Assembly (NCBI RefSeq): GCF_027625935.1
Contig: NZ_CP115300.1
Coordinates: 4,092,001 to 4,156,000 of the forward strand
Reading direction: 5' to 3'
Origin: Streptomyces camelliae
Lineage (GTDB): Bacteria; Actinomycetota; Actinomycetes; Streptomycetales; Streptomycetaceae
Length of the DNA: 64,000 bases
Below the pieces are notes generated by a model that saw only the letters and a program-made list of their open reading frames with translations, searched no databases and was not told where the DNA came from. The first letter of the stretch is position 1; every line of letters starts with the position of its first letter. Position numbers and translations under genes: made by a program. Shown here in pieces: positions 51,507-60,403 of the stretch.

Positions 51507-53137
51507 GGCACCTCCATGACCACGATCGTCGGCCCCCCGGGCGGGCTGCTGACCGCCAGGATGCCGTCGAAGGCCGCCAGCCGTCGCTCCACCCCGGCCA
51601 GCCCGGTGCCCCGGGCGGGATCCGCGCCGCCCACCCCGTCGTCGACCACCTCGATGCGCAAGCGCCCGTCCGTGCGGGCCATGCGGATCTGGAGTCCGTG
51701 CGCCGAGGCGTGCCGTACGGCGTTGGTGACCACCTCGGCGACGGCGAAGTAGCAGGCCGACTCCAGCGGGGCGGCGAGCCGCTCGGGCAGGTCGATCTCG
51801 GTATCGCACGGCAGGGGCAGGTCCAGTGCGAGCGCCCGGACCGCCTCCCCCAGACCCCGGTCGGCCAGCATCGGCGGGTGCATCCCCCTGATCAGGCCGC
51901 GCAGTTCCTCCAGTGCCGCCGCCGAGGCGACGCGGGCCTCCACGACGAGTGCGGCGGCCTCGTGCGGATCGCTGTGGATCATCTCCTCCGCGACCCGGAG
52001 GTTCATCCCAATGGTGACCAGCCGTCCCTGTGCGCCGTCGTGCAGGTCCCGCTCGATCCTGCGCAGCTCCGCGGCCGCGGAACTGACCGCATCGGCCCGC
52101 GTCTCGGTCAGCTCCCGCACCCGCCGGGCCAGCGCCGGGTCCGGCTCCCGTCCCAACAGCCGCCGGGCGTCCGGCACCACGGTCAGCGGCAGCAGCCACA
52201 GCCCGAGGGCCAGGAGCACCGCCCCCTGGATCCCGCCGAGGACCGACGCATGGTGAGCCGTCTCAACGGGGAGCAACGGCGCCGGCCCGCGCGGGGAGCC
52301 GAACTTCTGCACCACCACCAGGGATTGCCCGAACCCGCTCTGGGCGACGTCGTACACCCCGACCCCCACCAGCCCCAGGGCCGCCAGGTCCGCCGCCGCC
52401 CTCGGCCACCGCACCAGCCCGGCCACGACGGCCGCCAGCAGCGCCAGCCCCACCAGGTAACCCACCACTGCCAGCCCGATCCCGGTGCCCGGCGACGCGG
52501 ACTGCCACAGATCGAGGCCGAGCAGGTCACCGGTCATCACCACGACAGCGGGCAGCAGCAGGGCCCAGCGCGCGGACCTCGGCGCGTCGGCTCCGGCCAG
52601 ACGCGCCGGCCTGCCGTTCGCCGGCCGGAGCAGAGCCGAACCGGCGAGGGCGGCGAGCACCGGGACGGTCATACATCCCACCAGGACGTTCAGCGGTGCC
52701 CTGCCGTAGGAAGCGAAGGAATGCGTGAGCCAGTACGTCCATTCCAGCAGTTCGCCGGTCACCGCCGCGACCACGGGCAGTACCCACCGCCTGGGCACGC
52801 GCGCCGAGGCGAGCAGCGTGGTGGCCAGCAGGCCGGCCATCAGCAGTGCCGCCGGGAGCAGCCCGCCGGGTTCCAGATCCGGCACGGTGACGACGTAGCC
52901 GCCCGATCCGGCGCTGTTGTGCAGGGCGAAGAGCAGGGTCGGCACACTGCCGTAAGCGGCCGTACCCACCAGCCCCGCCACGACCGGCCAGCCGATCCGC
53001 CCAACCGGTCGCACCATGCGCCCCGACCGGTCCCGCGCCTGCTCCGCCCTGAAGGCCAGCACAGCGCAGACCGCGGTCAACGTCACTAGCACGCCCGCCG
53101 GCCAAGGCGCCGCCCCGTGCACCGGAAACGGCCACAT
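51497..53137 (-). CDS. NarL-type sensor histidine kinase
   Basis: A 546-residue membrane kinase. About nine or ten hydrophobic helices occupy residues 10-330 with no recognisable sensor domain. The HisKA_3 box is RIERDLHDGAQGRLVTIGMN (His near 364), followed by a HATPase with AVAEVVTNAVRHASAHG and VVDDGVGGADPARGTGLAGVERRLAAFDG in segments. It phosphorylates the overlapping response regulator. ATG 53137. A perfect palindrome lies 96 bases upstream. The signal sensed is unknown; similar multi-TM kinases sense membrane or cell-wall perturbation. Confidence 0.94.
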   Translation of the reverse strand: MWPFPVHGAAPWPAGVLVTLTAVCAVLAFRAEQARDRSGRMVRPVGRIGWPVVAGLVGTAAYGSVPTLLFALHNSAGSGGYVVTVPDLEPGGLLPAALLMAGLLATTLLASARVPRRWVLPVVAAVTGELLEWTYWLTHSFASYGRAPLNVLVGCMTVPVLAALAGSALLRPANGRPARLAGADAPRSARWALLLPAVVVMTGDLLGLDLWQSASPGTGIGLAVVGYLVGLALLAAVVAGLVRWPRAAADLAALGLVGVGVYDVAQSGFGQSLVVVQKFGSPRGPAPLLPVETAHHASVLGGIQGAVLLALGLWLLPLTVVPDARRLLGREPDPALARRVRELTETRADAVSSAAAELRRIERDLHDGAQGRLVTIGMNLRVAEEMIHSDPHEAAALVVEARVASAAALEELRGLIRGMHPPMLADRGLGEAVRALALDLPLPCDTEIDLPERLAAPLESACYFAVAEVVTNAVRHASAHGLQIRMARTDGRLRIEVVDDGVGGADPARGTGLAGVERRLAAFDGILAVSSPPGGPTIVVMEVPCA

Positions 53138-53232
53138 ATCCGCCCCCCCCGTCTCGTCATCCAGGCCACGCGCTGCGGCCTGGAGATCATGCTGCTGCGA
53201 GGGGACCTGCAGGCGCCATGGGCCGAAACCTA

Positions 53233-53264
53233 CTTCCGGGGTAGGTGTTCACCTACCCCGGAAG
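53233..53264. promoter_or_regulatory. Perfect 32-bp palindrome upstream of the two-component system
   Basis: CTTCCGGGGTAGGTG and its exact complement CACCTACCCCGGAAG are separated by only TT. It lies 34 bases after the stop of the leftward membrane-protein gene and 96 bases before the kinase start. The tiny centre suits a protein-binding site or, with wider loop pairing, a terminator for the upstream gene. No U-run follows. Confidence 0.7.
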
Positions 53265-53297
53265 GAAAGCCTCGGACGGAAGTTTCTGGCCAAGCGG

Positions 53298-53984
53298 TCA
53301 GTGATGGACCACCGTCTTGGCGACGACAATGATCAGGCCGAACAAGAGGTTCGCCAGCCCGGAGATCACGGCCTGCCGACGCGACGCGCCGGCTCGCGCG
53401 GCGGCGACGGTCGCCCAGGCGACCTGCTCGGCCAGGGCGACACCCAGGGCGAACCACGCCGTCCCGGCGAGACCCAGCCCCAGCAGAGGGCTGATCACCA
53501 CGGCGATGGCCGGGGGTACGGCAGCCTGGACCATCGGCCACTCACGGCGGGCCGTGCGGCGTATCTCGTCCCAGGTCAAGCGCTGCCCGTGGATCCGCTC
53601 GCCGGCCAGGCGGGCATAGACGTGCGCGGCCCAGAACACGATGCCGGTCACGAGGAGAAGGACCACAAGGGCGGCGCGGGGAAACAAGCCGACCGCTCCG
53701 GCCCCCGCCACCACGGACGCGGCCAGGAGCGCGCCGTAGATCGCCCCCGAATAGTCGGTCCGCGGTTCACCGTGCGAGGTGGTGTGGCCGCTCCCGGGTG
53801 TCCCGCTTGCCACATCTCCAGGATCGCCGGATCCGCCACGCGGCGCAGAACGACCGTCCTCTGCTGTGGCCGTCCACAACAGCCGGCCGGCGGCCGCGAC
53901 GACGGCACCCGCGGCGATGAACACACACGACACCACACGATCGCCCCGGCCACGAGACAGCGCGAAAGCCGCGGCCATCCGCAT
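53298..53984 (-). CDS. Small membrane protein of unknown function
   Basis: A leftward frame of about 228 codons from ATG 53984. The reliable part is the C-terminal 155 residues: DYSGAIYGALLAASVVAGAG, ALVVLLLVTGIVFWAAHVYA, the conserved-looking loop RLAGERIHGQRLTWDEIRR, VPPAIAVVISPLLGLGLAG, ALGVALAEQVAWATVAAARAG and ISGLANLLFGLIIVVAKTVV, giving five helices. I recall similar small actinobacterial membrane proteins but no function. The N-terminal part has one more possible helix and a Gly/Ser/Pro linker; the start is uncertain, with no ribosome site. Confidence 0.7.
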   Translation of the reverse strand: MRMAAAFALSRGRGDRVVSCVFIAAGAVVAAAGRLLWTATAEDGRSAPRGGSGDPGDVASGTPGSGHTTSHGEPRTDYSGAIYGALLAASVVAGAGAVGLFPRAALVVLLLVTGIVFWAAHVYARLAGERIHGQRLTWDEIRRTARREWPMVQAAVPPAIAVVISPLLGLGLAGTAWFALGVALAEQVAWATVAAARAGASRRQAVISGLANLLFGLIIVVAKTVVHH

Positions 53985-54111
53985 GCCGTACTTGTTGGTC
54001 CCGCTCCAGCAGAAGGAGGAGGCGAAGGAGACCGCGCGCACGCAAGCCGGGCAAGTTCGCGCGCGCCACATCCCTGGCATTCAGTTTTGTAGGCTCCTCC
54101 CTCCGTGGAAT

Positions 54112-55584
54112 TCAGTGCGGCATCCGTGAGGTGGCCGGTGAGCGGGGCTCGGTGGTCTCCGCGCTTGTCACGGGTGGCAGGTAGTCCTGCACCAGGGTGC
54201 GGTGCCACCAGGTGCCGGTCCGGCGGAGCTCCGGCCAGGTGGTGAAGCGGTAGGCGTAGAGGCGGGCGCGCAGGAAGGTGGGGCGGGCCGATGGGAAGGG
54301 ATTGCGGCGCAGGAGCCGCAGGGTGGCGGCGTCGTTGTCCAGAAGGCGGACGAGGAGGGCCACGAACCATTCGGCGGCGTACGCGGGCGAGAGCGCGGCG
54401 AACCACATCAGCCAGTCGAGCCGCAGGTGATACGGCGCCACCTGCGGCGGCAGCCGCCGTCTGTCGCCCGGCTTGCCCTTGAACTCGTACTCCTTCCACT
54501 GCGTCTCATCGGTGAGGTCCGCCTCGTCGGTACCCTCGATCACCACCTCGTAGCGGACGCGGCTGACGCTGCCGAACGCCCCGTAGGTGTTGACCAGGTG
54601 CAGCGGGTTGAAGGAGACGTTCATCCGCTGTCGGCGGGAGAACAGGTTGCGGACCGGCCAGTAGCTGAGGACGGCGACCAGGGCGGTCACGGCGAGCACC
54701 AGGCCCGCGTACCAGGCGGGCGTCGCGCCGAAGGCCGGTGGCTGTTTGGGCAGGGGCAAAAGGTGTGCGGCGCGCACGTCGTCGATCGCGGACACGGCGA
54801 GCAGGATCGCCAGCCAGTTCAGCCAGGCGAAGTTGCCGGACGCCACCAGCCACAGCTGGGTGACGACGATGAAGGCCGCCGCCCAGCCGGCCACGGGCTG
54901 TGGGGCGAACAACGCGAGCGGGGCGCCCAGCTGCGCGAGGTGGTTGGCCGCGACCTCTGCCCGGTGCACCGGTCGGGGCAGGTGGTGGAAGAACCAGCTG
55001 AGAGGACCCGGCATCGGCTGGGTCTCGTGGTGGTAGTACAGGCAGGTCAGGTCACGCCAGCAGCGGTCGCCGCGCAGCTTGATCAGTCCCGCGCCGAACT
55101 CCAGCCGGAACAGCAGCCAGATCAGCAGCCCGAGCACGAGCACCGGCGGGGCGACCTCGTCGTTGCCGAGGAAGATCGCGAGGAAGCCGGCCTCCAGCAG
55201 GAGCATCTCCCACATGAAGGCGTACCAGGTCTGCCCCACGTTGACGATGGACAGATACAGCGCCCACAGGGTGAACCACATCGGCATCGCGGCCCACAGC
55301 GGCACCAGGTCCGCCGCACCCGCCGCGACAGCGGCGGACAGGGCCGCGCCGGTCCAGGCGACGACGGCGAAGAAGGGGTCCGAGTAGTGCCACTGGAAGA
55401 TGCTCGGTGCCCGGCGGAAGGGCACGGACGCCACGAACCGCGGAACCGGCAGCAGTCCCCGCTCGCCGATCAGCGCCTTGAACTGCAGGGCGGAGCTGAC
55501 GAAAGCGACACCGTAGAGCACGGCGAGGCCCCGCTGGAAAACCAGGCGGCTCAACCAGTAGTCGGCGTTGGTGAACCACTCCAT
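54112..55584 (-). CDS. Lipase maturation factor family membrane protein
   Basis: A 490-residue multi-helix protein resembling lipase maturation factors (LMF1/2). Landmarks: YWLSRLVFQRGLAVLYGVAF, LLPVPRF, then FEFGAG-like RLEFGAGLIKLRGDRCWRDLTCLYYHHETQPMP in segments, RQRMNVSFNPLHLVNTYGAFGS, and the late APYHLRLDWLMWFAAL and RRNPFPSARPTFLRARLYAYRF. In animals LMF1 helps fold lipases in the ER; the bacterial role is unknown. ATG 55584 follows GGAGGAG by nine bases. The frame extends upstream with no better start. Confidence 0.9.
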   Translation of the reverse strand: MEWFTNADYWLSRLVFQRGLAVLYGVAFVSSALQFKALIGERGLLPVPRFVASVPFRRAPSIFQWHYSDPFFAVVAWTGAALSAAVAAGAADLVPLWAAMPMWFTLWALYLSIVNVGQTWYAFMWEMLLLEAGFLAIFLGNDEVAPPVLVLGLLIWLLFRLEFGAGLIKLRGDRCWRDLTCLYYHHETQPMPGPLSWFFHHLPRPVHRAEVAANHLAQLGAPLALFAPQPVAGWAAAFIVVTQLWLVASGNFAWLNWLAILLAVSAIDDVRAAHLLPLPKQPPAFGATPAWYAGLVLAVTALVAVLSYWPVRNLFSRRQRMNVSFNPLHLVNTYGAFGSVSRVRYEVVIEGTDEADLTDETQWKEYEFKGKPGDRRRLPPQVAPYHLRLDWLMWFAALSPAYAAEWFVALLVRLLDNDAATLRLLRRNPFPSARPTFLRARLYAYRFTTWPELRRTGTWWHRTLVQDYLPPVTSAETTEPRSPATSRMPH

Positions 55585-55713
55585 GACGGTCGGCTCCTCC
55601 ATACGGCGTCGATCATCGGCGGGCCGCGGAGCCGCAGCGACCGAATGTGCCCGCCGCAGCCCGCCCCGCTGCTGCATGCGAGGAGGTCCACAGCCTTTGC
55701 ACAGCCGTGTGGA

Positions 55714-56100
55714 TCACGGTCGCTGCTCCGGCGGACGAGCCGCTCGTTCGTCGGGCTCCGGTTGGAGGTGACCGGTCGCCTGCAGGAAGGGTGCGGTGTG
55801 GCGCTCGGGACGGTGGGCTCCCTTGGCCGGGACGCGGCTGCGAGGAGCTTCCGTGTCGCCCGACAAGGGGATGGGGCGCCGCGCCACGAGGCGGCCGACC
55901 CAGCGCCGGCCGCAGCGTTCGCAGGGCGGGGCGCCGGCCGGGGTGTAGGGGGACGGGACGGCCGTGTTGTCCCGGTAGAAGTACTCCCACTCGGCGTCGA
56001 GGGCGTCCCGGTAACGTTGGACGTCGTAGTCGACGCTCCAGCGGTGCCAGCACATGCCGCAGGTGAACTCAACACGCTCGACGGCAAGTTCGGTTATCAC
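55714..56100 (-). CDS. Small zinc-ribbon protein of unknown function
   Basis: A 128-residue protein with two Cys pairs, FTCGMCWHRW (residues 13-22) and PCERCGRRWVGRL (about 59-71), likely binding one zinc. Between them YDVQRYRDALDAEWEYFYRDNT is helical. The C-terminal third is Pro/Arg-rich and probably disordered. Similar small proteins occur in Streptomyces stress islands, but no function is known to me. GTG 56100; it overlaps the end of the broken STAS gene by 32 bases. Confidence 0.75.
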   Translation of the reverse strand: MITELAVERVEFTCGMCWHRWSVDYDVQRYRDALDAEWEYFYRDNTAVPSPYTPAGAPPCERCGRRWVGRLVARRPIPLSGDTEAPRSRVPAKGAHRPERHTAPFLQATGHLQPEPDERAARPPEQRP

Positions 56101-56370
56101 TGCCCAGCACCTCCTGTCCGGTCGGCGGAGACGGCTCGTGGCGCGGCGAGGGCTGCGGCGAGCGTGGCGTGGACATGAGGGTGCTCACTCCCTCGACATC
56201 GGTGTAGGCCGGCTCGGACAGGTCCGCGATCAGGTCGAGGGAGTGCCTGTGCCGCCCGGTCACGTCTGCCACGAAGTCATGCAGCTGGTGGCGGTCGTGC
56301 TGTCGAGTTCCCCCTTGATCTCCATCACGGCCCAGCCGTCCTCCCGGTGCGACGCCAGGAACAGAGCCAT
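56069..56370 (-). pseudogene. Frameshifted STAS-domain (anti-anti-sigma factor) gene
   Basis: ATG 56370, after GGAGAGG, begins ALFLASHREDGWAVMEIKGELDSTTAT in segments, the first strands of an anti-sigma factor antagonist. It then hits a stop after TSWQT. In another frame from about 56285 the domain continues as LHDFVADVTGRHRHSL, ADLSEPAYTDVEGVSTLM and ends early. A single-base shift near 56290 would join the parts. The region after the STAS Asp-x-Glu-Gly site is missing, so it is also truncated. Confidence 0.65.
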
Positions 56371-56512
56371 GGTCCTCTCCGTCTCCCGCCGCTCGATGCC
56401 CGCGTCGGGCCGCCGCACGGGCGGCGCTGCAGCACGTGCGGCGGCCTCACCGCGTGTCCTGGATACCTGTACGGTTCGTCCCTCCTTTCTGCCGCTCATC
56501 TCTTCGCGGCGG

Positions 56513-56941
56513 TCAGCTCGTGATCTGCCTGGCCTCTCCGTCTCCCCGGCTGATCTCGATGCGGCGCGGCCTGACCTCCTCCATCACCGGGATGTGCAGG
56601 GTGAGCACGCCCGCGTCGTACTTCGCGCTGATCTTCTCCAGATCGAGCGACTCGCCCAGGAAGAGCTGACGGCTGAAGACGCCGTGCGGCCGCTCCGCCA
56701 CGAGCAGGTCGGCTTGCTTGGTGTCCGGTCCGAGTCGCTCCGCCTGCACGGTCAGGACGTTGCGCTCGACGTTGAGATCGATGGTGTCCGGGTCGACGCC
56801 GGGCAGGTCGAAGTGGACGATGAAGGCGTCCCCGCTCTGGTAGGCATCCATCGGCATGGCGGCCGGCCGGGCGAGGGTGCCGAACACCTGCTGGGTGAGC
56901 CGGTCGAGGTCCCGGAAGGGGTCCGTGCGGATGAGCACCAT
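56513..56941 (-). CDS. Hsp20/alpha-crystallin small heat-shock protein
   Basis: A 142-residue holdase that binds unfolding proteins. The N-terminal arm RTDPFRDLDRLTQQVFG is followed by the alpha-crystallin domain: MDAYQSGDAFIVHFDLPGVD, IDLNVERNVLTVQAERL, FSRQLFLGESLDLEKISAKYDAGVLTLHIPV in segments, and the C-terminal IxI-like RRIEIS. ATG 56941 is seven bases after GGAG. The promoter (TTGTCA, 17 bases, TATAGG) overlaps a HAIR-like site shared with the divergent dnaK operon, so both should be induced by heat through HspR. Confidence 0.96.
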   Translation of the reverse strand: MVLIRTDPFRDLDRLTQQVFGTLARPAAMPMDAYQSGDAFIVHFDLPGVDPDTIDLNVERNVLTVQAERLGPDTKQADLLVAERPHGVFSRQLFLGESLDLEKISAKYDAGVLTLHIPVMEEVRPRRIEISRGDGEARQITS

Positions 56942-57026
56942 CGTTCAGCTCCTTTCGCCTGGTGGGAACCGGTTCGTCGGCACTTCGCCGGTCCGGGCTC
57001 CGGGAGCCCGGAGTGCCTTCGACACC

Positions 57027-57055
57027 CCTATACCTCGTCCAGCTGGACTTGACAA
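57027..57055 (-). promoter_or_regulatory. hsp20 promoter
   Basis: Leftward -35 TTGTCA (57055-57050), 17-base spacer, -10 TATAGG (57032-57027), 86 bases before the hsp20 start codon. The -35 box lies inside the HAIR-like element. Confidence 0.7.
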
Positions 57056-57068
57056 GAGGACACTCAAG
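57048..57068. promoter_or_regulatory. HAIR-like HspR operator
   Basis: CTTGACA-AGAGGAC-ACTCAAG has the 7-7-7 layout of the HspR-associated inverted repeat (consensus CTTGAGT-N7-ACTCAAG). The right arm is perfect and the left has two changes, which also create a TTGACA -35 box. It sits between the divergent hsp20 and J-like/dnaK/grpE genes. Confidence 0.85.
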
Positions 57069-57077
57069 TTTTATTCA
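57049..57077 (+). promoter_or_regulatory. Promoter of the J-like/dnaK/grpE operon
   Basis: -35 TTGACA (57049-57054), 17-base spacer, -10 TATTCA (57072-57077). The HAIR-like operator covers the -35 and most of the spacer. The first start codon is at 57136. Confidence 0.75.
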
Positions 57078-57135
57078 GGCTTATAGGCAGGTTGGTCCGA
57101 AGTCGCAGCTCACAGCGGTCGAGGAGGTGGCCTGG

Positions 57136-57486
57136 ATGGAGATGCCGGACCTGTACGCGCAGCTGGGGGTGGAGCCCTCGGCCACGGTCGAGGTGATCAC
57201 CTCCGCCTTCCGGCGTCAGGTGCGGGAGCTGCGCCCCGACACCCGGGTGGACGCCCTCACGGCGGAACGGTTCGGGCAGCTGCGCTCGGCGTACGAGACG
57301 CTGCGCGATCCCCTTCGGCGCGCGGCCTATGACCAGATGTACGAGCGGACGCACCGCAGCCCGGTCGAGCCTCCCCAGGCTCCGGCACCGCCCCGGCCGC
57401 CCCGCAGGTTCGTCGTCGTACTCGGCACCACAGCCCCCGAACCGCCCTTGCGCGCGGGACCGGTCCGATGGAAGCCCCACAGGTGA
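57136..57486 (+). CDS. J-domain-like protein without the HPD motif
   Basis: A 116-residue protein. Residues 1-70 have the J-domain outline: DLYAQLGVEPSATVEVITSA, FRRQVRELRPDTRVDA and FGQLRSAYETLRDPLRRAAYDQ. The invariant His-Pro-Asp loop, needed to stimulate DnaK ATPase, reads Arg-Pro-Asp. The tail is Pro-rich with VVVLGTTAPEPPL. Classical J-proteins with this change cannot activate Hsp70, so it may bind without stimulating or use another contact. ATG 57136 is eight bases after GAGGAGG. It is the first gene of the HAIR-controlled operon, 45 bases before dnaK. Confidence 0.85.
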   Translation: MEMPDLYAQLGVEPSATVEVITSAFRRQVRELRPDTRVDALTAERFGQLRSAYETLRDPLRRAAYDQMYERTHRSPVEPPQAPAPPRPPRRFVVVLGTTAPEPPLRAGPVRWKPHR

Positions 57487-57531
57487 ACGAGGCCCTGGCA
57501 GGCAGGGCATGGACGAGGAGGGAGATTCCAG

Positions 57532-59382
57532 ATGGCGCGTCCGGTCGGTATCGACCTCGGTACGACGAACTCGGTGGTCTCGGTCCTGGAGGGCGGCGAG
57601 CCCACCGTCATCACCAACACGGAGGGAGCACGGACCACGCCGTCGGTCGTGGCGTTCGCCAAGAACGGCGAAGTTCTGGTGGGCGAGGTCGCCAAGCGGC
57701 AGGCGGTGACCAACGTGGAGCGCACCGCCCGCTCGGTCAAGCGGCACATGGGGGACCATGCGTGGCGCTTCCCGGATCACGGTGACATCGATGGCAAGCG
57801 GTACACCGCGCAGGAGATCTCGGCCCGGGTGCTGCAGAAACTGAAGCGGGACGCCGAGGCGTATCTCGCGGAGGACGTCACCGACGCCGTCGTCACCGTA
57901 CCGGCCTACTTCGACGACTCGCAGCGGCAGGCGACGAAGGAAGCCGGTGAGATCGCGGGCCTGAACGTCCTGCGGATCATCAACGAGCCGACGGCGGCGG
58001 CACTGGCGTACGGTCTGGACAAGGAGAACGACCAGACGGTCCTCGTCTTCGACCTGGGCGGCGGCACCTTCGACGTGTCCCTGCTGGAGATGGGCGAGGG
58101 CGTCATCGAGGTGAAAGCCACCAACGGCGACACGCACCTGGGAGGTGACGACTGGGACCAGCGGATCGTGGACCACCTGGTCAAGCAGTTCAAGAACGGC
58201 TACGGCGTCGACCTGTCCAAGGACAAGATGGCCGTTCAGCGACTGCGCGAGGCGGCGGAGAAGGCCAAGATCGAGCTGTCCAGCTCGTCGGAGACCACGA
58301 TCAACCTGCCCTACATCACGGCCTCCGCGCAGGGTCCGCTGCACCTGGACGAGAAGCTCACGCGCGCCCAGTTCCAGCAGCTGACGTCCGACTTGCTGGA
58401 GCGGTGCAAGGGGCCGTTCCACAACGCGGTCAAGGATGCCGGGATCAAGGTGTCCGACATCAACCACGTGATCCTGGTGGGTGGTTCGACGCGGATGCCG
58501 GCGGTCACCGATCTGGTGCGGGAGCTGACCGGCAAGGACCCGCACAAGGGCGTCAACCCCGACGAGGTGGTGGCGGTCGGCGCCTCGCTCCAGGCCGGTG
58601 TGCTCAAGGGCGAGGTCAAGGACGTCCTGCTGCTCGACGTCACTCCGCTGTCCCTCGGTATCGAGACCAAGGGCGGCATCATGACCAAGCTGATCGAGCG
58701 CAACACCACGATCCCGACCCGCCGTTCGGAGATCTTCACCACCGCCGAGGACAACCAGCCGTCGGTGACCGTGCAGGTCTACCAGGGCGAGCGTGAGATC
58801 GCCGCGTACAACAAGAAGCTCGGCATGTTCGAGCTGACCGGTCTGCCGCCGGCCCCGCGTGGCGTGCCGCAGATCGAGGTCGCCTTCGACATCGATGCCA
58901 ACGGCATCATGCACGTCTCGGCGAAGGACCTGGGCACCGGCAAGGAACAGAAGATGACCGTCACCGGCGGTTCCGCCCTGCCGAAGGACGACATCGACCG
59001 CATGGTCCGCGAGGCGGAGCAGCACGCGGAGGAGGACCGCAGGCGCCGGGAGGCGGCGGAGACCCGCAACCAGGGCGAGCAGCTGGTCTACTCGACGGAG
59101 AAGTTGATCAAGGACAACCCCGACAAGATCCCGGCGGACGCGAAGAGCGAGACCGAGGCGGCGCTGGCCGAGCTGAAGGAGAAGCTCAAGGGCGAGGACA
59201 CCGCGGCGATCCGCCAGGCCATGGAGCGTGCGGCCGAGGCGGCTCAGAAGATCGGCACGGCACTGTACGAGCAGTCGCGCGCCGAGCAGCCCACGGGCGC
59301 ACAGGCTCCGGGCGCCTCGGGATCGGACGACGAGGTGGTGGACGCCGAGATCGTCGACGACGAGAAGGGGGAGGCGGGCTGA
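57532..59382 (+). CDS. dnaK: Chaperone DnaK (probable second copy)
   Basis: A 616-residue Hsp70. The ATPase half has [52 protein letters not shown] and [17 protein letters not shown]; the linker is [19 protein letters not shown] in segments; the substrate half and helical lid follow, ending with an acidic [13 protein letters not shown] tail. Everything needed for activity is present. Genuine dnaK in Streptomyces lies in a dnaK-grpE-dnaJ-hspR operon; here only a J-like gene and grpE accompany it, so this is probably an accessory stress copy. GGAGGGAG precedes ATG 57532. Confidence 0.96.
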   Translation: MARPVGIDLGTTNSVVSVLEGGEPTVITNTEGARTTPSVVAFAKNGEVLVGEVAKRQAVTNVERTARSVKRHMGDHAWRFPDHGDIDGKRYTAQEISARVLQKLKRDAEAYLAEDVTDAVVTVPAYFDDSQRQATKEAGEIAGLNVLRIINEPTAAALAYGLDKENDQTVLVFDLGGGTFDVSLLEMGEGVIEVKATNGDTHLGGDDWDQRIVDHLVKQFKNGYGVDLSKDKMAVQRLREAAEKAKIELSSSSETTINLPYITASAQGPLHLDEKLTRAQFQQLTSDLLERCKGPFHNAVKDAGIKVSDINHVILVGGSTRMPAVTDLVRELTGKDPHKGVNPDEVVAVGASLQAGVLKGEVKDVLLLDVTPLSLGIETKGGIMTKLIERNTTIPTRRSEIFTTAEDNQPSVTVQVYQGEREIAAYNKKLGMFELTGLPPAPRGVPQIEVAFDIDANGIMHVSAKDLGTGKEQKMTVTGGSALPKDDIDRMVREAEQHAEEDRRRREAAETRNQGEQLVYSTEKLIKDNPDKIPADAKSETEAALAELKEKLKGEDTAAIRQAMERAAEAAQKIGTALYEQSRAEQPTGAQAPGASGSDDEVVDAEIVDDEKGEAG

Positions 59383-59384
59383 CG

Positions 59385-59942
59385 ATGGACAACGGCCGGC
59401 TGCAGAACACCGACCCCGACCGGCTGCGGCGTCTGCTGGAGGAACGCACGGAGGACCTGCAGCGGGTGAAGGCCGAGTACGACAACTACCGCAAGCGGGT
59501 GCGCCGGGACCGTATGGCCGTAGGTCAGATCGCCGTGGCGAACGTCCTGCGCGCCCTGCTGCCTGTCCTGGACGCCGTCGACCGCGCCTGCGCGCACGAG
59601 CCCATGCCCCCGGGGCTGAAGGAGATCACAGGCACGCTCCGGACCCAGCTGGGACGCCTGGGCCTGGAGGCGTTCGGCCAGGAAGGCGACCTCTTCGACC
59701 CCGCCCGGCACGAGGCTGTGGTCCATCACGTCTCCCCAGACACCGACCGGCTGATCTGCACGGAGGTCCTGCGACCCGGCTACCGGCTCGGTGACCAACT
59801 GCTGCGTCCGGCCCACGTCGAGGTCACCGGGCCGCCCCCTCCCGCGAGGAACCTGGCCGCGGGACGCGGCGAAGCACCCCACGACGACGCGGAACAAGAC
59901 GACGAAAAACCCACTCCCCAGTCCGGCCCGCCGCGTGGATGA
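59385..59942 (+). CDS. grpE: Nucleotide exchange factor GrpE (accessory copy)
   Basis: A 185-residue partner that releases ADP from DnaK. The N-terminal coiled coil is DRLRRLLEERTEDLQRVKAE followed by YDNYRKRVRRDR, then helices with ANVLRALLPVLDAVDRA, and the beta domain FDPARHEAVVHHVSPDTDRL with VLRPGYRLGDQLLRPAHVEV, the classic GrpE ending. A disordered acidic/proline tail follows. It begins two bases after the dnaK stop, so the two are translationally coupled. The coiled coil is shorter than in housekeeping GrpE. Confidence 0.95.
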   Translation: MDNGRLQNTDPDRLRRLLEERTEDLQRVKAEYDNYRKRVRRDRMAVGQIAVANVLRALLPVLDAVDRACAHEPMPPGLKEITGTLRTQLGRLGLEAFGQEGDLFDPARHEAVVHHVSPDTDRLICTEVLRPGYRLGDQLLRPAHVEVTGPPPPARNLAAGRGEAPHDDAEQDDEKPTPQSGPPRG

Positions 59943-60057
59943 AGCGGGCGCCGTCGTCCCGGCGTGCCCGCCCCCGACCCCCGATCTGATCCGGCGGCCA
60001 TTGCCCGAAGACGGACCTGCTCAGCAGCCCCGCGGCACTGGGGTGAAAGGAGGAGCC

Positions 60058-60270
60058 ATGGGAGCAGGGCGGGCCTTTCAAGCCGCGTCGCCGCGTGCTG
60101 CTCGACACAGAGGGCCGGATCGTGCTGTGGAACCCACACAGGTCGAGCAGTTGTTCGGCTGCACCGCCGAGGAAGCTCTCGTCCAGTTCGCGGGCCGCCT
60201 GCTGGTCCACGAGCAGCACCTGGACCTGGTGATCAGCCTGTTCACCAAGGTCATGGACCATGCGGTGCGC
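60058..60270 (+). pseudogene. Broken PAS-domain fragment
   Basis: One frame gives GGPFKPRRRVLLDTEGRIVL then WNPH, the beginning of a PAS domain. The next part, EQLFGCTAEEALVQFAGRLL then VHEQHLDLVISLFTKVM, is in another frame. Together they match the PAS module at the start of Streptomyces SpoIIE-type phosphatases (pattern LDxxGRIVLWNPxAExLFGYTAEEALG). The frame change is near 60132, and nothing of the rest of the protein remains. The ATG at 60058 follows AAAGGAGG. Confidence 0.65.
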
Positions 60271-60360
60271 TTGCAGTCGTGTCCACCGCTCGTCCACCGG
60301 ACGAGGTCCGAGCCCCACACACCGGCGGCGAGCCAGGGCCGAGTAAGGTTACGACAAGGC

Positions 60361-60400
60361 AAAAGCCCCAGGTCAGCAGCGCGCGACCTGGGGCCTTTTT
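60361..60400 (-). terminator. Terminator after tRNA-Thr (bidirectional)
   Basis: GCCCCAGGTC (60365-60374) pairs with GACCTGGGGC (60385-60394) across a ten-base loop. Leftward it is followed by TTTT and rightward by CTTTTT, so it can end transcription of the tRNA as well as anything arriving from the left. Confidence 0.9.
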
Positions 60401-60403
60401 CGG

